This document shows positions 1-7,910 of a stretch of DNA of 46,866 nt, in pieces; within the stretch, counting starts at the first letter, position 1, and every line of letters begins with the position of its first letter. The DNA is from Arthrobacter ipis (GTDB lineage: Bacteria > Actinomycetota > Actinomycetes > Actinomycetales > Micrococcaceae). Both the position numbers and the translations under genes were made by a program. The DNA is taken from the NCBI RefSeq assembly GCF_014694315.1, contig NZ_JAAOXD010000008.1, positions 872 to 47,737 of the forward strand. Reading direction: 5' to 3'. The notes under the pieces were generated by a model. The model was not told the DNA's origin. It did no database searches and was given only the letters and a program-made list of their open reading frames with translations.

Positions 1-2
1 CC

Positions 3-1013
3 TCGTACTGGCGCCGCGGCCCGGTGACGATGGCGGCGATCGCCGCGGTGGACATGGCGCTGTGGGACATCAAGGGCAAGCTGGCCGGCATGCCGGTGTA
101 CCAGCTGCTCGGCGGGGCCTCCCGCAACGGGCTGCGCGCCTACGGGCACGCCTCCGGTTCGGACATCCCGTCGCTGTTCGACTCGGTCCGCGAGCACCTT
201 GAACTGGGCTACAAGTCGGTGCGGATCCAGACCGCGGTGCCCGGGATCAAGGCCGTGTACGGGGTGGCCGCGCAGGCCCAGGCCTCGGGGGAGCGGTACG
301 ACTACGAACCCGCCGGGCGCGGTGCGTTCCCGGTGGAGGAGGACTGGGACACCCGGGCCTACCTGCGGCACCTGCCGTCCGTGTTCGAGGCGGTCCGGAA
401 CGAGTTCGGCCCGGAACTGCCGCTGCTGCATGACGGGCACCACCGGATGACCCCGATCCAGGCCGCGAAGCTGGGCAAGGCGCTGGAGCCGTACGACCTG
501 TTCTGGCTCGAGGACTGCACCCCGGCCGAAAACCAGGAAGCGCTCCGCCTGGTCCGGCAGCACACCACCACCCCGCTGGCCATCGGTGAAATCTTCAACA
601 CCGTGTACGACTACCAGAGCATCATCAAGGAACAGCTGATCGACTACGTCCGGGCAGCGTCCACCCACTTCGGCGGGATTTCGCCGTTGAAGAAGGTCAT
701 GGACTTCGCCGCGCAGTACCAGATCAAGTCCGGCTTCCACGGCCCCACCGATATTTCCCCGGTCGGGTTCGCCGCGCAGCTGCACGTGGGCCTGGCGATC
801 CACAACTACGGCATCCAGGAATACATGCAGCACTCGGCCGCCACGAACGAGGTGTTCGAGCAGTCCATGACCTTCACCGACGGCTACCTGCACCCGGGCG
901 ACAAGCCGGGCATCGGCGTCGAATTCAACGAGGAAGCAGCAGCCGCCTACCCCTACCAGCAGGCCTACCTGCCCTACAACCGCCTCGTCGACGGAACCGT
1001 CCACGACTGGTAG
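3..1013 (+). CDS. D-mannonate dehydratase-type enolase-superfamily protein (5' truncated by window)
   Basis: The reading frame is open from the window edge and lacks its N-terminus; the GTG at 24 is internal because the upstream codons (SYWRRGP) already match the family. About 336 residues remain. The enolase-superfamily metal-ligand order is visible: Asp in LLHDGHHR, Glu in FWLEDCTP and Glu in IGEIFN. The segments WRRGPVTMAAIAAVDMALWD and the end DGTVHDW are typical of the ManD/RspA group, which dehydrates D-mannonate or related sugar acids to 2-keto-3-deoxy acids in the cytoplasm. Substrate specificity cannot be fixed from sequence; some relatives act on D-gluconate or show little activity. 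It converges on the PhoD gene, with a 31-bp gap. Confidence 0.88.
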   Translation, partial: SYWRRGPVTMAAIAAVDMALWDIKGKLAGMPVYQLLGGASRNGLRAYGHASGSDIPSLFDSVREHLELGYKSVRIQTAVPGIKAVYGVAAQAQASGERYDYEPAGRGAFPVEEDWDTRAYLRHLPSVFEAVRNEFGPELPLLHDGHHRMTPIQAAKLGKALEPYDLFWLEDCTPAENQEALRLVRQHTTTPLAIGEIFNTVYDYQSIIKEQLIDYVRAASTHFGGISPLKKVMDFAAQYQIKSGFHGPTDISPVGFAAQLHVGLAIHNYGIQEYMQHSAATNEVFEQSMTFTDGYLHPGDKPGIGVEFNEEAAAAYPYQQAYLPYNRLVDGTVHDW

Positions 1014-1044
1014 CGCCAGTCCCGCGTTCCTGGGAAGCGGGTGG

Positions 1045-2631
1045 CTAGGCGCGGGGCTGGAGGCCGGGCACGCCGTCGTCGATCCGGAAGGACGCCTTGG
1101 TGCTGACCGCCGCGCCCGGGGTGTTGACGTAGTCCAGCACCCTGAAATATGCCGTCAGGGAATCCTTCGTGATGCTGGTCCGGACGTAGCCGCGCTGGTC
1201 GTTGAAGAACTTCAGGTGCTCGTTCCAGGCCATGGTGGGGTCCGTGACGGAGCCAGTGCCGTTGCCGGTGGACGTGACGGACGTGCACACCAGCTCGGAG
1301 CCCACCACCGGCGCGTCCGGATTCTTGTAGTCGACCTTGACGTCGTTGGCCCAGTTGCGGTGGACGTCTCCGGTGAGGACGACGGCGTTGCGCACCTTGG
1401 CGTCCACCCAGCCCTGGGTGATGCGGCGGCGGGAGGATGCGTAGCCGTCCCAGCCGTCCATTGATACGTCGTCGATGTCGGCGGCCTGGTTGCGGTCCCG
1501 CTCGGCGAAGAACACCTGCTGGCCCAGGAGGTCCCAGCGCGCCTTGGACTTCCGGAAACCGTTCAACAGCCACTGCTCCTGATCGGCCCCGGTGATGGTC
1601 CGGTTCTCCGCCAGGCGTTCCTTGACGTTCTTCCGCCAGCCGTCCCCCGCCAGCTGGTCGTCGCGATACTGGCGGGTGTCCATCATGTGGAAGTTGGCAA
1701 GCTGGCCCCACTGAACCGTGCGGTAGATCTTCATATCTGCCCCGGCGGGCATGGACGGTGCGCGGAGCGGCATGTTCTCGTAGTAGGCCTGGAACGCGGC
1801 GGCCCGGCGCTTCCTGAAGTTGGCCGCGGTGTCGTTCAGCTGGGCCGGGTCCGCGTTTTCCGGGACCTCGTCCGCCCAGTTGTTATCCACCTCGTGGTCA
1901 TCCCAGACCACCAGCCACGGCGCCGCCGCATGCGCAGCCTGCAGGTCGGCGTCGGCCTTGTACTGGGCGTGGCGCTGGCGGTAGTTCTCCAGCGTCACCG
2001 TCTCCGGGCCCTCGTGGTCCCGGACGTTCCCGCCGCCGGTCACGTAGGAGCCCTTCTTGTACTCGTACTGGTAGTCGCCGAGGTGCAGCACCAGGTCCGG
2101 CTGGTCCTCCGCGAGGCGGCGGTAGGCCGTGAAGAAACCGTGCTCGTACTGGGCACAGCTGGCGAAGGACATGGACAGGGCGGCGGGCGTCTCGTACCAA
2201 GCCGGGCTGGTCAGTGTGCGCCCAACAGGACTGACATGGCGGCCGGCGCGGAACCGGTAGAAGTACTCACGCCCGGGCTTCAGGCCGCGCAGCTCCGCAT
2301 GGACAGAGTGGGCGCTTTCCGGCAGGGCCTGCTCCACGCCGCGCTGCACCACGTTCCGCATCGCAGGGTCCTCAGCAACCTCCCAGGCCACGGCGACCAC
2401 GCGGGAGGGCATGCCGCCCAGCCCGTCTTCCGCGAGCGGGTTGAGCGCGAGCCGGGTCCAGAGCACGAAGCCGTCGGGCCAAGGGTCGCCGGATGCGACG
2501 CCGAGGGTGAAGGGATCTGTGGGGAGGCTCGCCTCTGCGTTCCGGGGATCGGCGACGGCGGTGCCGGGCAGGGCGATGACGAGGCCGGCGCCGAGGCTGC
2601 TGGTGATGAGTGTTCTGCGAGTGATGTCCAT
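1045..2631 (-). CDS. phoD: Secreted PhoD-type alkaline phosphatase/phosphodiesterase
   Basis: 528 residues, the usual PhoD length. The N-terminus DITRRTLIT followed by a hydrophobic stretch and an Ala-x-Ala site (AVADP, about residue 28) is a Tat-type signal, so the folded metalloenzyme is probably exported. After an N-terminal Fn3-like PhoD domain (residues 40-145) the metallophosphatase core shows GDYQYEYKKGSY (about 185), WDDHEVDNNW (about 243) and GDVHRNWAND (about 420), matching the Ca/Fe ligand motifs of PhoD. It hydrolyses phosphate mono- and diesters outside the cell, usually under phosphate limitation. No obvious Pho box was identified upstream. It stands alone, convergent with the preceding gene. 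Confidence 0.92.
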   Translation of the reverse strand: MDITRRTLITSSLGAGLVIALPGTAVADPRNAEASLPTDPFTLGVASGDPWPDGFVLWTRLALNPLAEDGLGGMPSRVVAVAWEVAEDPAMRNVVQRGVEQALPESAHSVHAELRGLKPGREYFYRFRAGRHVSPVGRTLTSPAWYETPAALSMSFASCAQYEHGFFTAYRRLAEDQPDLVLHLGDYQYEYKKGSYVTGGGNVRDHEGPETVTLENYRQRHAQYKADADLQAAHAAAPWLVVWDDHEVDNNWADEVPENADPAQLNDTAANFRKRRAAAFQAYYENMPLRAPSMPAGADMKIYRTVQWGQLANFHMMDTRQYRDDQLAGDGWRKNVKERLAENRTITGADQEQWLLNGFRKSKARWDLLGQQVFFAERDRNQAADIDDVSMDGWDGYASSRRRITQGWVDAKVRNAVVLTGDVHRNWANDVKVDYKNPDAPVVGSELVCTSVTSTGNGTGSVTDPTMAWNEHLKFFNDQRGYVRTSITKDSLTAYFRVLDYVNTPGAAVSTKASFRIDDGVPGLQPRA

Positions 2632-2730
2632 GGCCCCGAACCTAACGGGGCAGCTTGGACAGGCGAGGACGCGCGAGTGAATCGCGAGTGAACGGTAACG
2701 CGCCTTCCGGGTAAGCGGCCGGATTGCACC

Positions 2731-2776
2731 TGGAAGGCTGCGCTTACTTGGAAGGCTGCGCTTACTTGGAAGGCTG
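2731..2776. repeat. 18-bp tandem repeat, 2.5 copies, over the stop codon of the 65-aa gene
   Basis: The unit TGGAAGGCTGCGCTTACT occurs at 2731-2748 and 2749-2766, and its first 10 bases recur at 2767-2776. On the minus strand each unit carries the last codons and the TAA stop of the adjacent small gene, so the gene tail has been duplicated downstream. Confidence 0.9.
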
Positions 2777-2959
2777 GGGCACTTCGCAGGTCAGCTTGGG
2801 GTTGGCGCCCATGTAGTTCAGCGGCCCGGCGGCGATGGTGATCGCCACGGTTCCGGCCTCCGTGCACGAGTCCGGGGAGCCGCCGAAGTAGCCCCGCTGA
2901 AACGCGGCAAATACGCCGATGATCAGCCAGATGACCACAAGCAGTCCGATGATCCTCAC
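2762..2959 (-). CDS. Small membrane-anchored hypothetical protein (65 aa)
   Basis: Not recognised. Residues 1-20 (MRIIGLLVVIWLIIGVFAAF) form one hydrophobic helix, so the protein is probably anchored in the membrane or carries an uncleaved signal. The remaining 45 residues have two Cys (DSCTEAG and LTCEVPQ) that could form a disulfide outside the cell, and a Gly/Pro-rich middle. Upstream on the minus strand a GGAGGC-like ribosome site lies near the ATG. The 3' end is embedded in a tandem repeat, so the stop codon occurs in more than one copy. Small membrane proteins of this look are common in Arthrobacter genomes; no function is inferred. Confidence 0.6.
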   Translation of the reverse strand: MRIIGLLVVIWLIIGVFAAFQRGYFGGSPDSCTEAGTVAITIAAGPLNYMGANPKLTCEVPQPSK

Positions 2960-3084
2960 GGCAGCCTCCGTAGCCCCGTTGCCACTTCAATGTGTGACTA
3001 ATTATCCACCGGGCCTGCCAATCAGGACAGTGCTACCGGAACGGGCCCTGCCGTTCTGCGGAGGGCTCGGGCCCCCGCATCCGG

Positions 3085-3327
3085 TCAGCTGGGTTCGGTG
3101 GTGTCCACCGGTGTTTCCTCGACGTCGGGCGTGTCCTCAGCCGTGGCAATCTGGCTGCTGCTGGGCGTTCCGGCCCGCGGGCTGTCCTTGCCCTCTTCCG
3201 GTTCGAACGTGTTCGGCTCGCCCGCGCCCACCGCGACGCCGTCGCCGGAGTCGGGGACGCCATCCCCTTGGGTCTGCGGTGAAGTTCCGCTGTTCTGGTC
3301 TTCCTGGCCGGTTCCTTCAGCGCTCAT
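3085..3327 (-). CDS. Small acidic, probably disordered hypothetical protein (80 aa)
   Basis: Not recognised. The ATG is preceded on the minus strand by AGGAG at good spacing (AGGAGACGACATG), which supports translation. The protein is dominated by Gly, Ser, Thr, Asp, Glu and Pro, has no hydrophobic core or membrane segment, and looks intrinsically disordered, for example ETPVDTTEPS at the C-terminus. It is divergent from the PAP2 phosphatase gene, with a 124-bp gap that must contain both promoters. Overlapping antisense frames are less convincing because they lack a ribosome site. Confidence 0.55.
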   Translation of the reverse strand: MSAEGTGQEDQNSGTSPQTQGDGVPDSGDGVAVGAGEPNTFEPEEGKDSPRAGTPSSSQIATAEDTPDVEETPVDTTEPS

Positions 3328-3451
3328 GTCGTCTCCTGAGACCTCGTGGGGCTGGAAGTTTCACCGTAACAGCGGGGAGTGGCATCTGTAAGGGGGCTTA
3401 GGATTTCACTTCTAAGGCAGTTTTCCTCAGCGAACACAGGCGGTCTTTCAG

Positions 3452-4228
3452 GTGGCAGAAGAATCAGCGGACAAGCAGGGCTGGTGGCGCGTCTTTCACG
3501 ACAAGTTCGTGGTTGAAGAACGCTACATGGAACCCAGCGCGCGGAAAGCGCTCTACGTGACGGCGATCGTCCTCGCCGTTGTGGGGGCAGCCGTCTTCTT
3601 CTTCGCACTCTCCGGTGTTCAGGACCATGACGGGTTGGCCAGTGCCGATGACGAGGCCTGGAGGTGGCTCCTGACGACGCGCTCGCAGGTGCTGACCATG
3701 GTGATGATTGTCCTGGCTGTAATCTTCGGGCCCGTGGCGCTGCCCATCATCGTCCTCGTTGTCACGGTGGCATGGGGCATCCTGGCGAAGCATGCCTGGC
3801 GGCCGATTCTATTGGCGGCAGCAATGCTCACCGGCGTGGGACTGGCGCAGCTCATCGGCAGGTCGGTCGACAGGCAACGCCCTCCCGTGGACCAGATGCT
3901 GTTCGGCGCAGACCACACCTTTTCGTTTCCGTCGGGCCACGTTCTGGGGGCCTCGGACTTCCTGCTGATAACGGCGTTCCTGGTCTTTTCCCGCCACCGG
4001 AGACCAAAGACAACAGTGGTCGGTTTTGTCTGCGCCATCATCGGCGTGATCCTCGCATCCGTCAGCAGGCTGTACCTTGGCTATCACTGGGTGAGCGACG
4101 CCGTGGCTTCCGTGGCACTCTCGCTGGTGGTGCTCGGTGCCGTGATAGCCGTCGACACCTGGCGCACCGCCCGGGTACCGGGCGAAGAAGTTACGGGCGA
4201 GCTTTCCAAGGCCGACGCCCCGGACTGA
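3452..4228 (+). CDS. PAP2-superfamily membrane phosphatase
   Basis: 258 residues starting at a GTG. The first about 30 residues are cytoplasmic and polar; then roughly six hydrophobic segments follow. The three-part PAP2 phosphatase signature is present: an Arg-rich part ending DRQRPP (about 148), PSGH (about 168) and SRLYLGYHWVSD (about 210), supplying the Arg, His and Asp of the active site. Such enzymes remove phosphate from lipid phosphates such as phosphatidate or undecaprenyl diphosphate at the outer membrane face; the substrate cannot be chosen here. The stop lies 4 nt before the MmcQ/YjbR gene, suggesting co-transcription. Confidence 0.9.
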   Translation: MAEESADKQGWWRVFHDKFVVEERYMEPSARKALYVTAIVLAVVGAAVFFFALSGVQDHDGLASADDEAWRWLLTTRSQVLTMVMIVLAVIFGPVALPIIVLVVTVAWGILAKHAWRPILLAAAMLTGVGLAQLIGRSVDRQRPPVDQMLFGADHTFSFPSGHVLGASDFLLITAFLVFSRHRRPKTTVVGFVCAIIGVILASVSRLYLGYHWVSDAVASVALSLVVLGAVIAVDTWRTARVPGEEVTGELSKADAPD

Positions 4229-4232
4229 AAGC

Positions 4233-4538
4233 ATGGCCACCGAAGCCGATGTCCGCAGGATCTGCCTTGCACTGCCGGGCGTGACGGAGCGCGTCAGTTG
4301 GAACCAGCCAGCCTGGTTCGCTAGAACCCTGATGGCCCGCATCTGGGAGACGGACGTGCTGACGGTCAAAACCGCCGAGCGCGAGGCGCTCACGGGCACG
4401 GACCCGGAGACGTATTTCTGGACGCCGCACCATGAGCGTTCACCGCAGCTGGTCCTCGTCCGGCTTTCAAGGGTCGACGGCGGCCTGCTCGCCGAGCTGC
4501 TCGAGGATTCCTTCCTGCTCGCCGGCGGCCGGCTGTAG
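4233..4538 (+). CDS. MmcQ/YjbR family protein
   Basis: 101 residues, somewhat short for the family (about 110-120). The start TEADVRRICLALPGVTE, the WNQPAWF segment and the later aromatic-rich YFWTPHHERSPQLVL are typical of the MmcQ/YjbR (CyaY-like fold) family. A DNA-binding role is often suggested for these proteins but poorly established. It follows the PAP2 gene after 4 nt, so the pair is probably one transcript. It converges on the MerR gene, with only 9 bp between the stops. Confidence 0.85.
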   Translation: MATEADVRRICLALPGVTERVSWNQPAWFARTLMARIWETDVLTVKTAEREALTGTDPETYFWTPHHERSPQLVLVRLSRVDGGLLAELLEDSFLLAGGRL

Positions 4539-4547
4539 CGGCAGCGA

Positions 4548-4862
4548 TCAATCGCCGTCGTCCGGGCGGGCGTTCCGGGCCCTGGCAAGCTTCAGTTGCC
4601 GCCGGAGACGGGTGTTGTCCATTTCCAGTTCCAGCACCTTCGCCACGCCCGCCAGGTTTAGCCCTTCGTCCAGGAGTTCTCCGATGCGGCGCAGGACGGC
4701 CAGGTCGGATTCGCTGTACTGGCGGGTGCCGCCGTCGGTCCTTTCCGGTGTCAGCAGGCCGCGGCGCTCATAGAGCCGGATGTTTTGCTGGCCCGTTCCC
4801 ACGAGCTCCGCCACCACCGAAATGGCGTACAATCCGCGTCCGGTGCTGTCCCGGTTGGCCAT
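4548..4862 (-). CDS. MerR-family regulator, HspR-like
   Basis: 104 residues. The N-terminal winged-helix shows YAISVVAELVGTGQQNIRLY, then ERRGLLTPERT and GGTRQYSESDL, the MerR DNA-binding signature. GLNLAGVAKVLELE is the segment conserved in HspR, the heat-shock repressor of actinobacteria; a short coiled coil (ELEMDNTRLRRQLKLA) would give dimerisation. There is no C-terminal ligand domain. It is divergent from hsp20 across 133 bp holding a perfect inverted repeat, so it most likely represses hsp20 and possibly itself. The classic HspR operator half-sites (CTTGAGT) are absent, which suggests a different recognition sequence. Confidence 0.85.
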   Translation of the reverse strand: MANRDSTGRGLYAISVVAELVGTGQQNIRLYERRGLLTPERTDGGTRQYSESDLAVLRRIGELLDEGLNLAGVAKVLELEMDNTRLRRQLKLARARNARPDDGD

Positions 4863-4905
4863 ATGATTCCCCGTCCAGATTTTTCTCGATTACCCTTGCC
4901 CCAGT

Positions 4906-4961
4906 TTGTCACCGGTGCTATAAAAAATCTATACCCATCACCATAGATGCCGGTGATGGGT
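4906..4961 (+). promoter_or_regulatory. hsp20 promoter with 10-bp perfect inverted repeat operator
   Basis: A -35-like TTGTCA (4906-4911) is followed after 16-18 nt by TCTATA/TATACC (4928-4935). Overlapping the -10 and likely start point is ACCCATCACC (4933-4942), 9 nt, then GGTGATGGGT (4952-4961): a perfect 10-bp inverted repeat. The position is ideal for repression by the divergent MerR/HspR-like protein. The promoter match is moderate; the repeat is exact. Confidence 0.65.
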
Positions 4962-4995
4962 GGCTCTAGAACCTACATGCTGAAGGGAGTGGGAA

Positions 4996-5421
4996 ATGAT
5001 GCTAATCCGTACCGACCCGTTCCGCGAGCTGGACCGTCTCACCCAGCAGGTCTTCGGAACAGCAGCCCGTCCGGCGGCCATGCCTATGGATGCGTGGCAG
5101 GAAGACGGGGAGTTTGTGGTGGCCTTTGACCTGCCCGGGATTTCGCCGGACGCAGTGGATCTGAACGTCGAAAGGAACGTCCTCACTGTCCGGGCAGAGC
5201 GCCGGGACGCCACCCAGCCAAACGTCGAAATGGTGGTTTCCGAGCGGCCACGCGGCGTCTTCAGCCGGCAGCTCATTCTCGGTGACACGCTGGACGCGGA
5301 CAACATCAAGGCCAGCTACGACGTTGGAGTGCTGACACTCCGGATCCCGGTCGCCGAGCAGGCGAAGCCACGGAAGATCGAGATCGAAAGCAAGGGCCAG
5401 CTGCATCAAATCGGGACGTAG
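4996..5421 (+). CDS. Hsp20/alpha-crystallin small heat-shock protein
   Basis: 141 residues, normal for the actinobacterial Hsp20 (Hsp18) family. A short N-terminal arm (TDPFRELDRLTQQVFG) precedes the alpha-crystallin domain: FVVAFDLPGISPDAVDLNVE (about 40-60), NVLTVRAER, GVFSRQLILGD and YDVGVLTLRIPV near the end. It is an ATP-independent holdase that binds unfolding proteins. GAAGGGAG lies upstream of two adjacent ATG codons; the first is used here. It heads a likely stress operon with the J-domain protein and an unknown protein and is controlled from the inverted repeat upstream. Confidence 0.95.
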   Translation: MMLIRTDPFRELDRLTQQVFGTAARPAAMPMDAWQEDGEFVVAFDLPGISPDAVDLNVERNVLTVRAERRDATQPNVEMVVSERPRGVFSRQLILGDTLDADNIKASYDVGVLTLRIPVAEQAKPRKIEIESKGQLHQIGT

Positions 5422-5435
5422 CCGGCCACCGCGCT

Positions 5436-5475
5436 GGCAGGGGCGGCCTTCGCCTGCCCGAAGGCCGCCCCTGCC
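5436..5475 (+). terminator. 17-bp perfect GC-rich hairpin after hsp20
   Basis: The arm at 5436-5452 and its exact complement at 5459-5475 enclose a 6-nt loop. No T-run follows. It lies 15 nt after the hsp20 stop and 38 nt before the J-domain gene. It could be a partial terminator or an RNA-stability element that keeps hsp20 mRNA in excess over the downstream genes. Confidence 0.7.
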
Positions 5476-5512
5476 ACGGCAACAGCAACAACCCACTTAA
5501 CAGGCTTCAGTG

Positions 5513-5851
5513 ATGACCACACCCGCACCGGACTACTATGCGGTGCTGCAGATTCCGCACCGCGCGTCGCAGCAGGAAGTCGCCCGCGCCTACCGCACGC
5601 TGATGCGCCGCCACCATCCGGATCTCGCCAACGGTGAAGCGGTACCAGCCGAACTGCAACTCGTCATGCAGGCCTTCTCCGTGCTTCGGGATCCGGAGCG
5701 CCGGGCCGCCTATGACCGTGAGGTCCTTCGTGCCGGGGCTCCCGACCCATCCGCCGGCCAGCCCCACAGCATTCCAGTCCACGTGGTCCAGCACCGTGAA
5801 CCGCCGCTGCGCGTCACCCCCGTCCGGTGGGAGAGCGGACCGTGGGCCTGA
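5513..5851 (+). CDS. Short J-domain (DnaJ-like) protein
   Basis: 112 residues from the ATG at 5513; a GTG three bases earlier is also possible. Residues 7-70 form a J domain: DYYAVLQIPHRASQQEVARA, the HPD tripeptide in RRHHPDLANG that activates DnaK ATPase, and the helix ending RRAAYDREV. The zinc-finger and substrate domains of full DnaJ are missing; a 40-residue tail (Pro/His-rich) follows. It probably targets DnaK to a specific client, with Hsp20 and the next gene product as candidate partners given the operon order. Confidence 0.85.
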   Translation: MTTPAPDYYAVLQIPHRASQQEVARAYRTLMRRHHPDLANGEAVPAELQLVMQAFSVLRDPERRAAYDREVLRAGAPDPSAGQPHSIPVHVVQHREPPLRVTPVRWESGPWA

Positions 5852-5884
5852 ACCCGACCTGAACGTCAGAGGAGAACCACAGCC

Positions 5885-6274
5885 ATGAGCGATTGGCGCC
5901 GCTACGACTCCCACCTGATCCCGGCCTTCCATGAGCGCTTCGAGCAGCGCTGGGGCAAGGGCACAGCGCCGTTCCTGGACCCCGAGGCCCATGAGGAGCC
6001 ACTTCCCCGTGCACAGTGGATCAATCCCACAACCGGTGCTGCCCTTGCCGTGGTGCCCATCTGGTCCGACGACGACCGCCAGCACCGTACGTTCGGAGTG
6101 TTCTACCTGCCGCCGGCCGGGGACATTTGGGTGCTTCGCCCTGGCCTCACCCAGTTCCTTGAGCCTGGCGAGGCCGGCTCTTCGAACCTGGTGGGCCTGC
6201 GGAATGACGCCTTCCGCAAAGCCGTGTCCCACGCCAACGAATTCCTCTTCGGGCCGCCACCGCTGGTGGACTGA
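5885..6274 (+). CDS. Hypothetical protein in the hsp20/J-domain operon (129 aa)
   Basis: Not recognised. AGAGGAGAACC gives a strong ribosome site before the ATG, and the gene sits 33 nt after the J-domain gene on the same strand. The protein is soluble, rich in aromatic residues and Pro (WRRYDSHLIPAFHERFEQRW, FGVFYLPPAGDIWVLRPG), with no membrane segment or metal motif. It looks like a single compact domain. Its conserved-looking position after Hsp20 and a J protein suggests a role in protein quality control, but that is inference from context only. Confidence 0.75.
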   Translation: MSDWRRYDSHLIPAFHERFEQRWGKGTAPFLDPEAHEEPLPRAQWINPTTGAALAVVPIWSDDDRQHRTFGVFYLPPAGDIWVLRPGLTQFLEPGEAGSSNLVGLRNDAFRKAVSHANEFLFGPPPLVD

Positions 6275-6330
6275 CCTGTAACTGGACCGGCCCGCAAGTG
6301 TGCCCGCAAGCTAACTGACAAGTAGCTGGA

Positions 6331-7842
6331 CTAACCCGGCCCGGCGAAACCAACGCTGCCAAAGTCGGGCCCGGGAAAGAATCCTGGCCGGGGGAAACCC
6401 GGCCCGCCAATTCCCGGCCCAGGGAAGCTAGGGCCGCCGAAGCTGCCCTGCCCGTCCCCGCCGCCGGCGGGGCCGCTGCCCAGCAGGCTCCTGGTGAGGG
6501 TCTCGCCGTCGGCCATCAGTTCTTCCACCGCCCCGAGCAGGTGACTGTCCGACACGGGTGCGCCGTCCAGTGCGGCGCGCACGACAGCGCGGCGGACCAG
6601 TTCGCGCGCGAACGAGGCCGTTGTTCCTTCGGTACGGGCGGCGGCCTCCCGGACAGCCTCGGGACTGAACGGAATGCCGCGCGCATACAACGTCACCAGC
6701 CCGACGCGCTCGTCCGCGGCCGGCAGCGGAATATCCACGGCGAGGTCCACGCGGCCGGGGCGCTGGGCAAGGGCACGTTCGAGCATGTCCACGCGGTTGG
6801 TGGTGAGGACGAATGCGACGTCGGCGTCGTGGTCCAGGCCGTCCATGGCGTCCAACACCTCGAACAGCAGCGGCTGCGGCCCGTGCCCGAAGCTCCGGTC
6901 CTCGGCGATCAGGTCGCAGTCCTCAAGCACAACGATCGATGGCTGAAGGGCCCGGGCCATGGCGGCCGCCTCGGAGATCCTGGCCAGGGAACCTCCGGAC
7001 AGCAGGATTGCGGTGATGCCGGCACTTTGGCTCAGCAGGTACCGCACCGTGTGGGTCTTGCCGGTCCCCGGTTTGCCGTACAGCAGGATGCCCCGCTTGA
7101 GGTGCTGGCCGTACTCGTTCAGCGACTCCCGGTGTGCGGCGATGCCGAGGGCGTGATCTGTCACTTTCTGGAGCAGCCCCTGGGGCAGAATGACGTCGGA
7201 TGCGGTGAGCTCCGGCCGGGCGTGGAACGTCACGCCTCCGGTGCTGGGCCCGTACTCTCCCATGACCAGGGATATGACCTGGCCCTTCAGGACGCTGCCG
7301 CGCTGCATTCGCCGGCGGAACTCGGAGAGGAAGTCCGCGGCGTTCTTCGCATCGGCAGCCAGAACCTCAAGGCACGCCGTCTGCCGCCCGTACCGTGGCG
7401 CCGCGTCCCGCTGCAGGACAGCAACAGGGCTGCCCGCATGCCTGAACAGCCACAGGCCCAGCGCCACGGCCTGCCGCTGTTCATCCGGTCCCACAGCCAG
7501 GTTGATGTAATCGGGCTGCGACAACGGAAACTGCGGGAAGAACTGCGACTGCTGCAGCATGTCGCTCAGGGACTGGTGGTGGCGCTGGTCACCGCCACCT
7601 ATGCCCACCAGCCGGAACTCCGGGTCCTCGGCGGCGAGCTCGGCCATCAGGATGTCTGCGTCCACGAACCGGTGCGCCGGCACCTCCTCCACCACCACAG
7701 CAAGTGATTCTGCCGGCACGGCCAGATGTTCGGTGATTGCTGTCAGTAGCTGCCGTCCGGCCTTTACGCGGTGCTGCCCGGACTGGGCGATCTGCACCAG
7801 CTGCGCGAAATCATCGATGAACTTCCCCAATTTTTCATCCAT
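6331..7842 (-). CDS. AAA+ ATPase with unknown N-terminal domain and Gly/Pro/Phe-rich tail
   Basis: 503 residues from the ATG at 7842; an upstream GTG at 7875 would add 11 unlikely residues. Residues 1-220 are an uncharacterised domain. The AAA module follows: Walker A GKPGTGKT (about 256), Walker B VVLEDCD (about 305), sensor TTNRVDML and arginine finger QRPGRVDLAVD, like Cdc48/Rpt-type ATPases. A small helical lid comes next, then a low-complexity tail of about 50 residues made of repeats such as GGPGFPRPGF. The tail resembles the G/F linker of chaperones or a membrane/partner tether. It converges on the hsp20 operon, so a role in protein remodelling is plausible but unproven. Confidence 0.85.
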   Translation of the reverse strand: MDEKLGKFIDDFAQLVQIAQSGQHRVKAGRQLLTAITEHLAVPAESLAVVVEEVPAHRFVDADILMAELAAEDPEFRLVGIGGGDQRHHQSLSDMLQQSQFFPQFPLSQPDYINLAVGPDEQRQAVALGLWLFRHAGSPVAVLQRDAAPRYGRQTACLEVLAADAKNAADFLSEFRRRMQRGSVLKGQVISLVMGEYGPSTGGVTFHARPELTASDVILPQGLLQKVTDHALGIAAHRESLNEYGQHLKRGILLYGKPGTGKTHTVRYLLSQSAGITAILLSGGSLARISEAAAMARALQPSIVVLEDCDLIAEDRSFGHGPQPLLFEVLDAMDGLDHDADVAFVLTTNRVDMLERALAQRPGRVDLAVDIPLPAADERVGLVTLYARGIPFSPEAVREAAARTEGTTASFARELVRRAVVRAALDGAPVSDSHLLGAVEELMADGETLTRSLLGSGPAGGGDGQGSFGGPSFPGPGIGGPGFPRPGFFPGPDFGSVGFAGPG

Positions 7843-7910
7843 GCCGCAGACCCTACCAGCGCCGGTCAAGACCACCCCGGTTGGTGGCCGGACTGCGCCC
7901 GGCCTCCCTT

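Noticed and set aside
974..2990. Several long frames overlapping PhoD on both strands
   Set aside because: Low-complexity Arg/Pro-rich or Gly/Val-rich products with no domain; PhoD motifs and the signal peptide clearly identify the real frame.
4863..4995. HAIR element for HspR
   Set aside because: I looked for CTTGAGT and ACTCAAG with 7-nt spacing and found neither half-site; only the 10-bp repeat is present.
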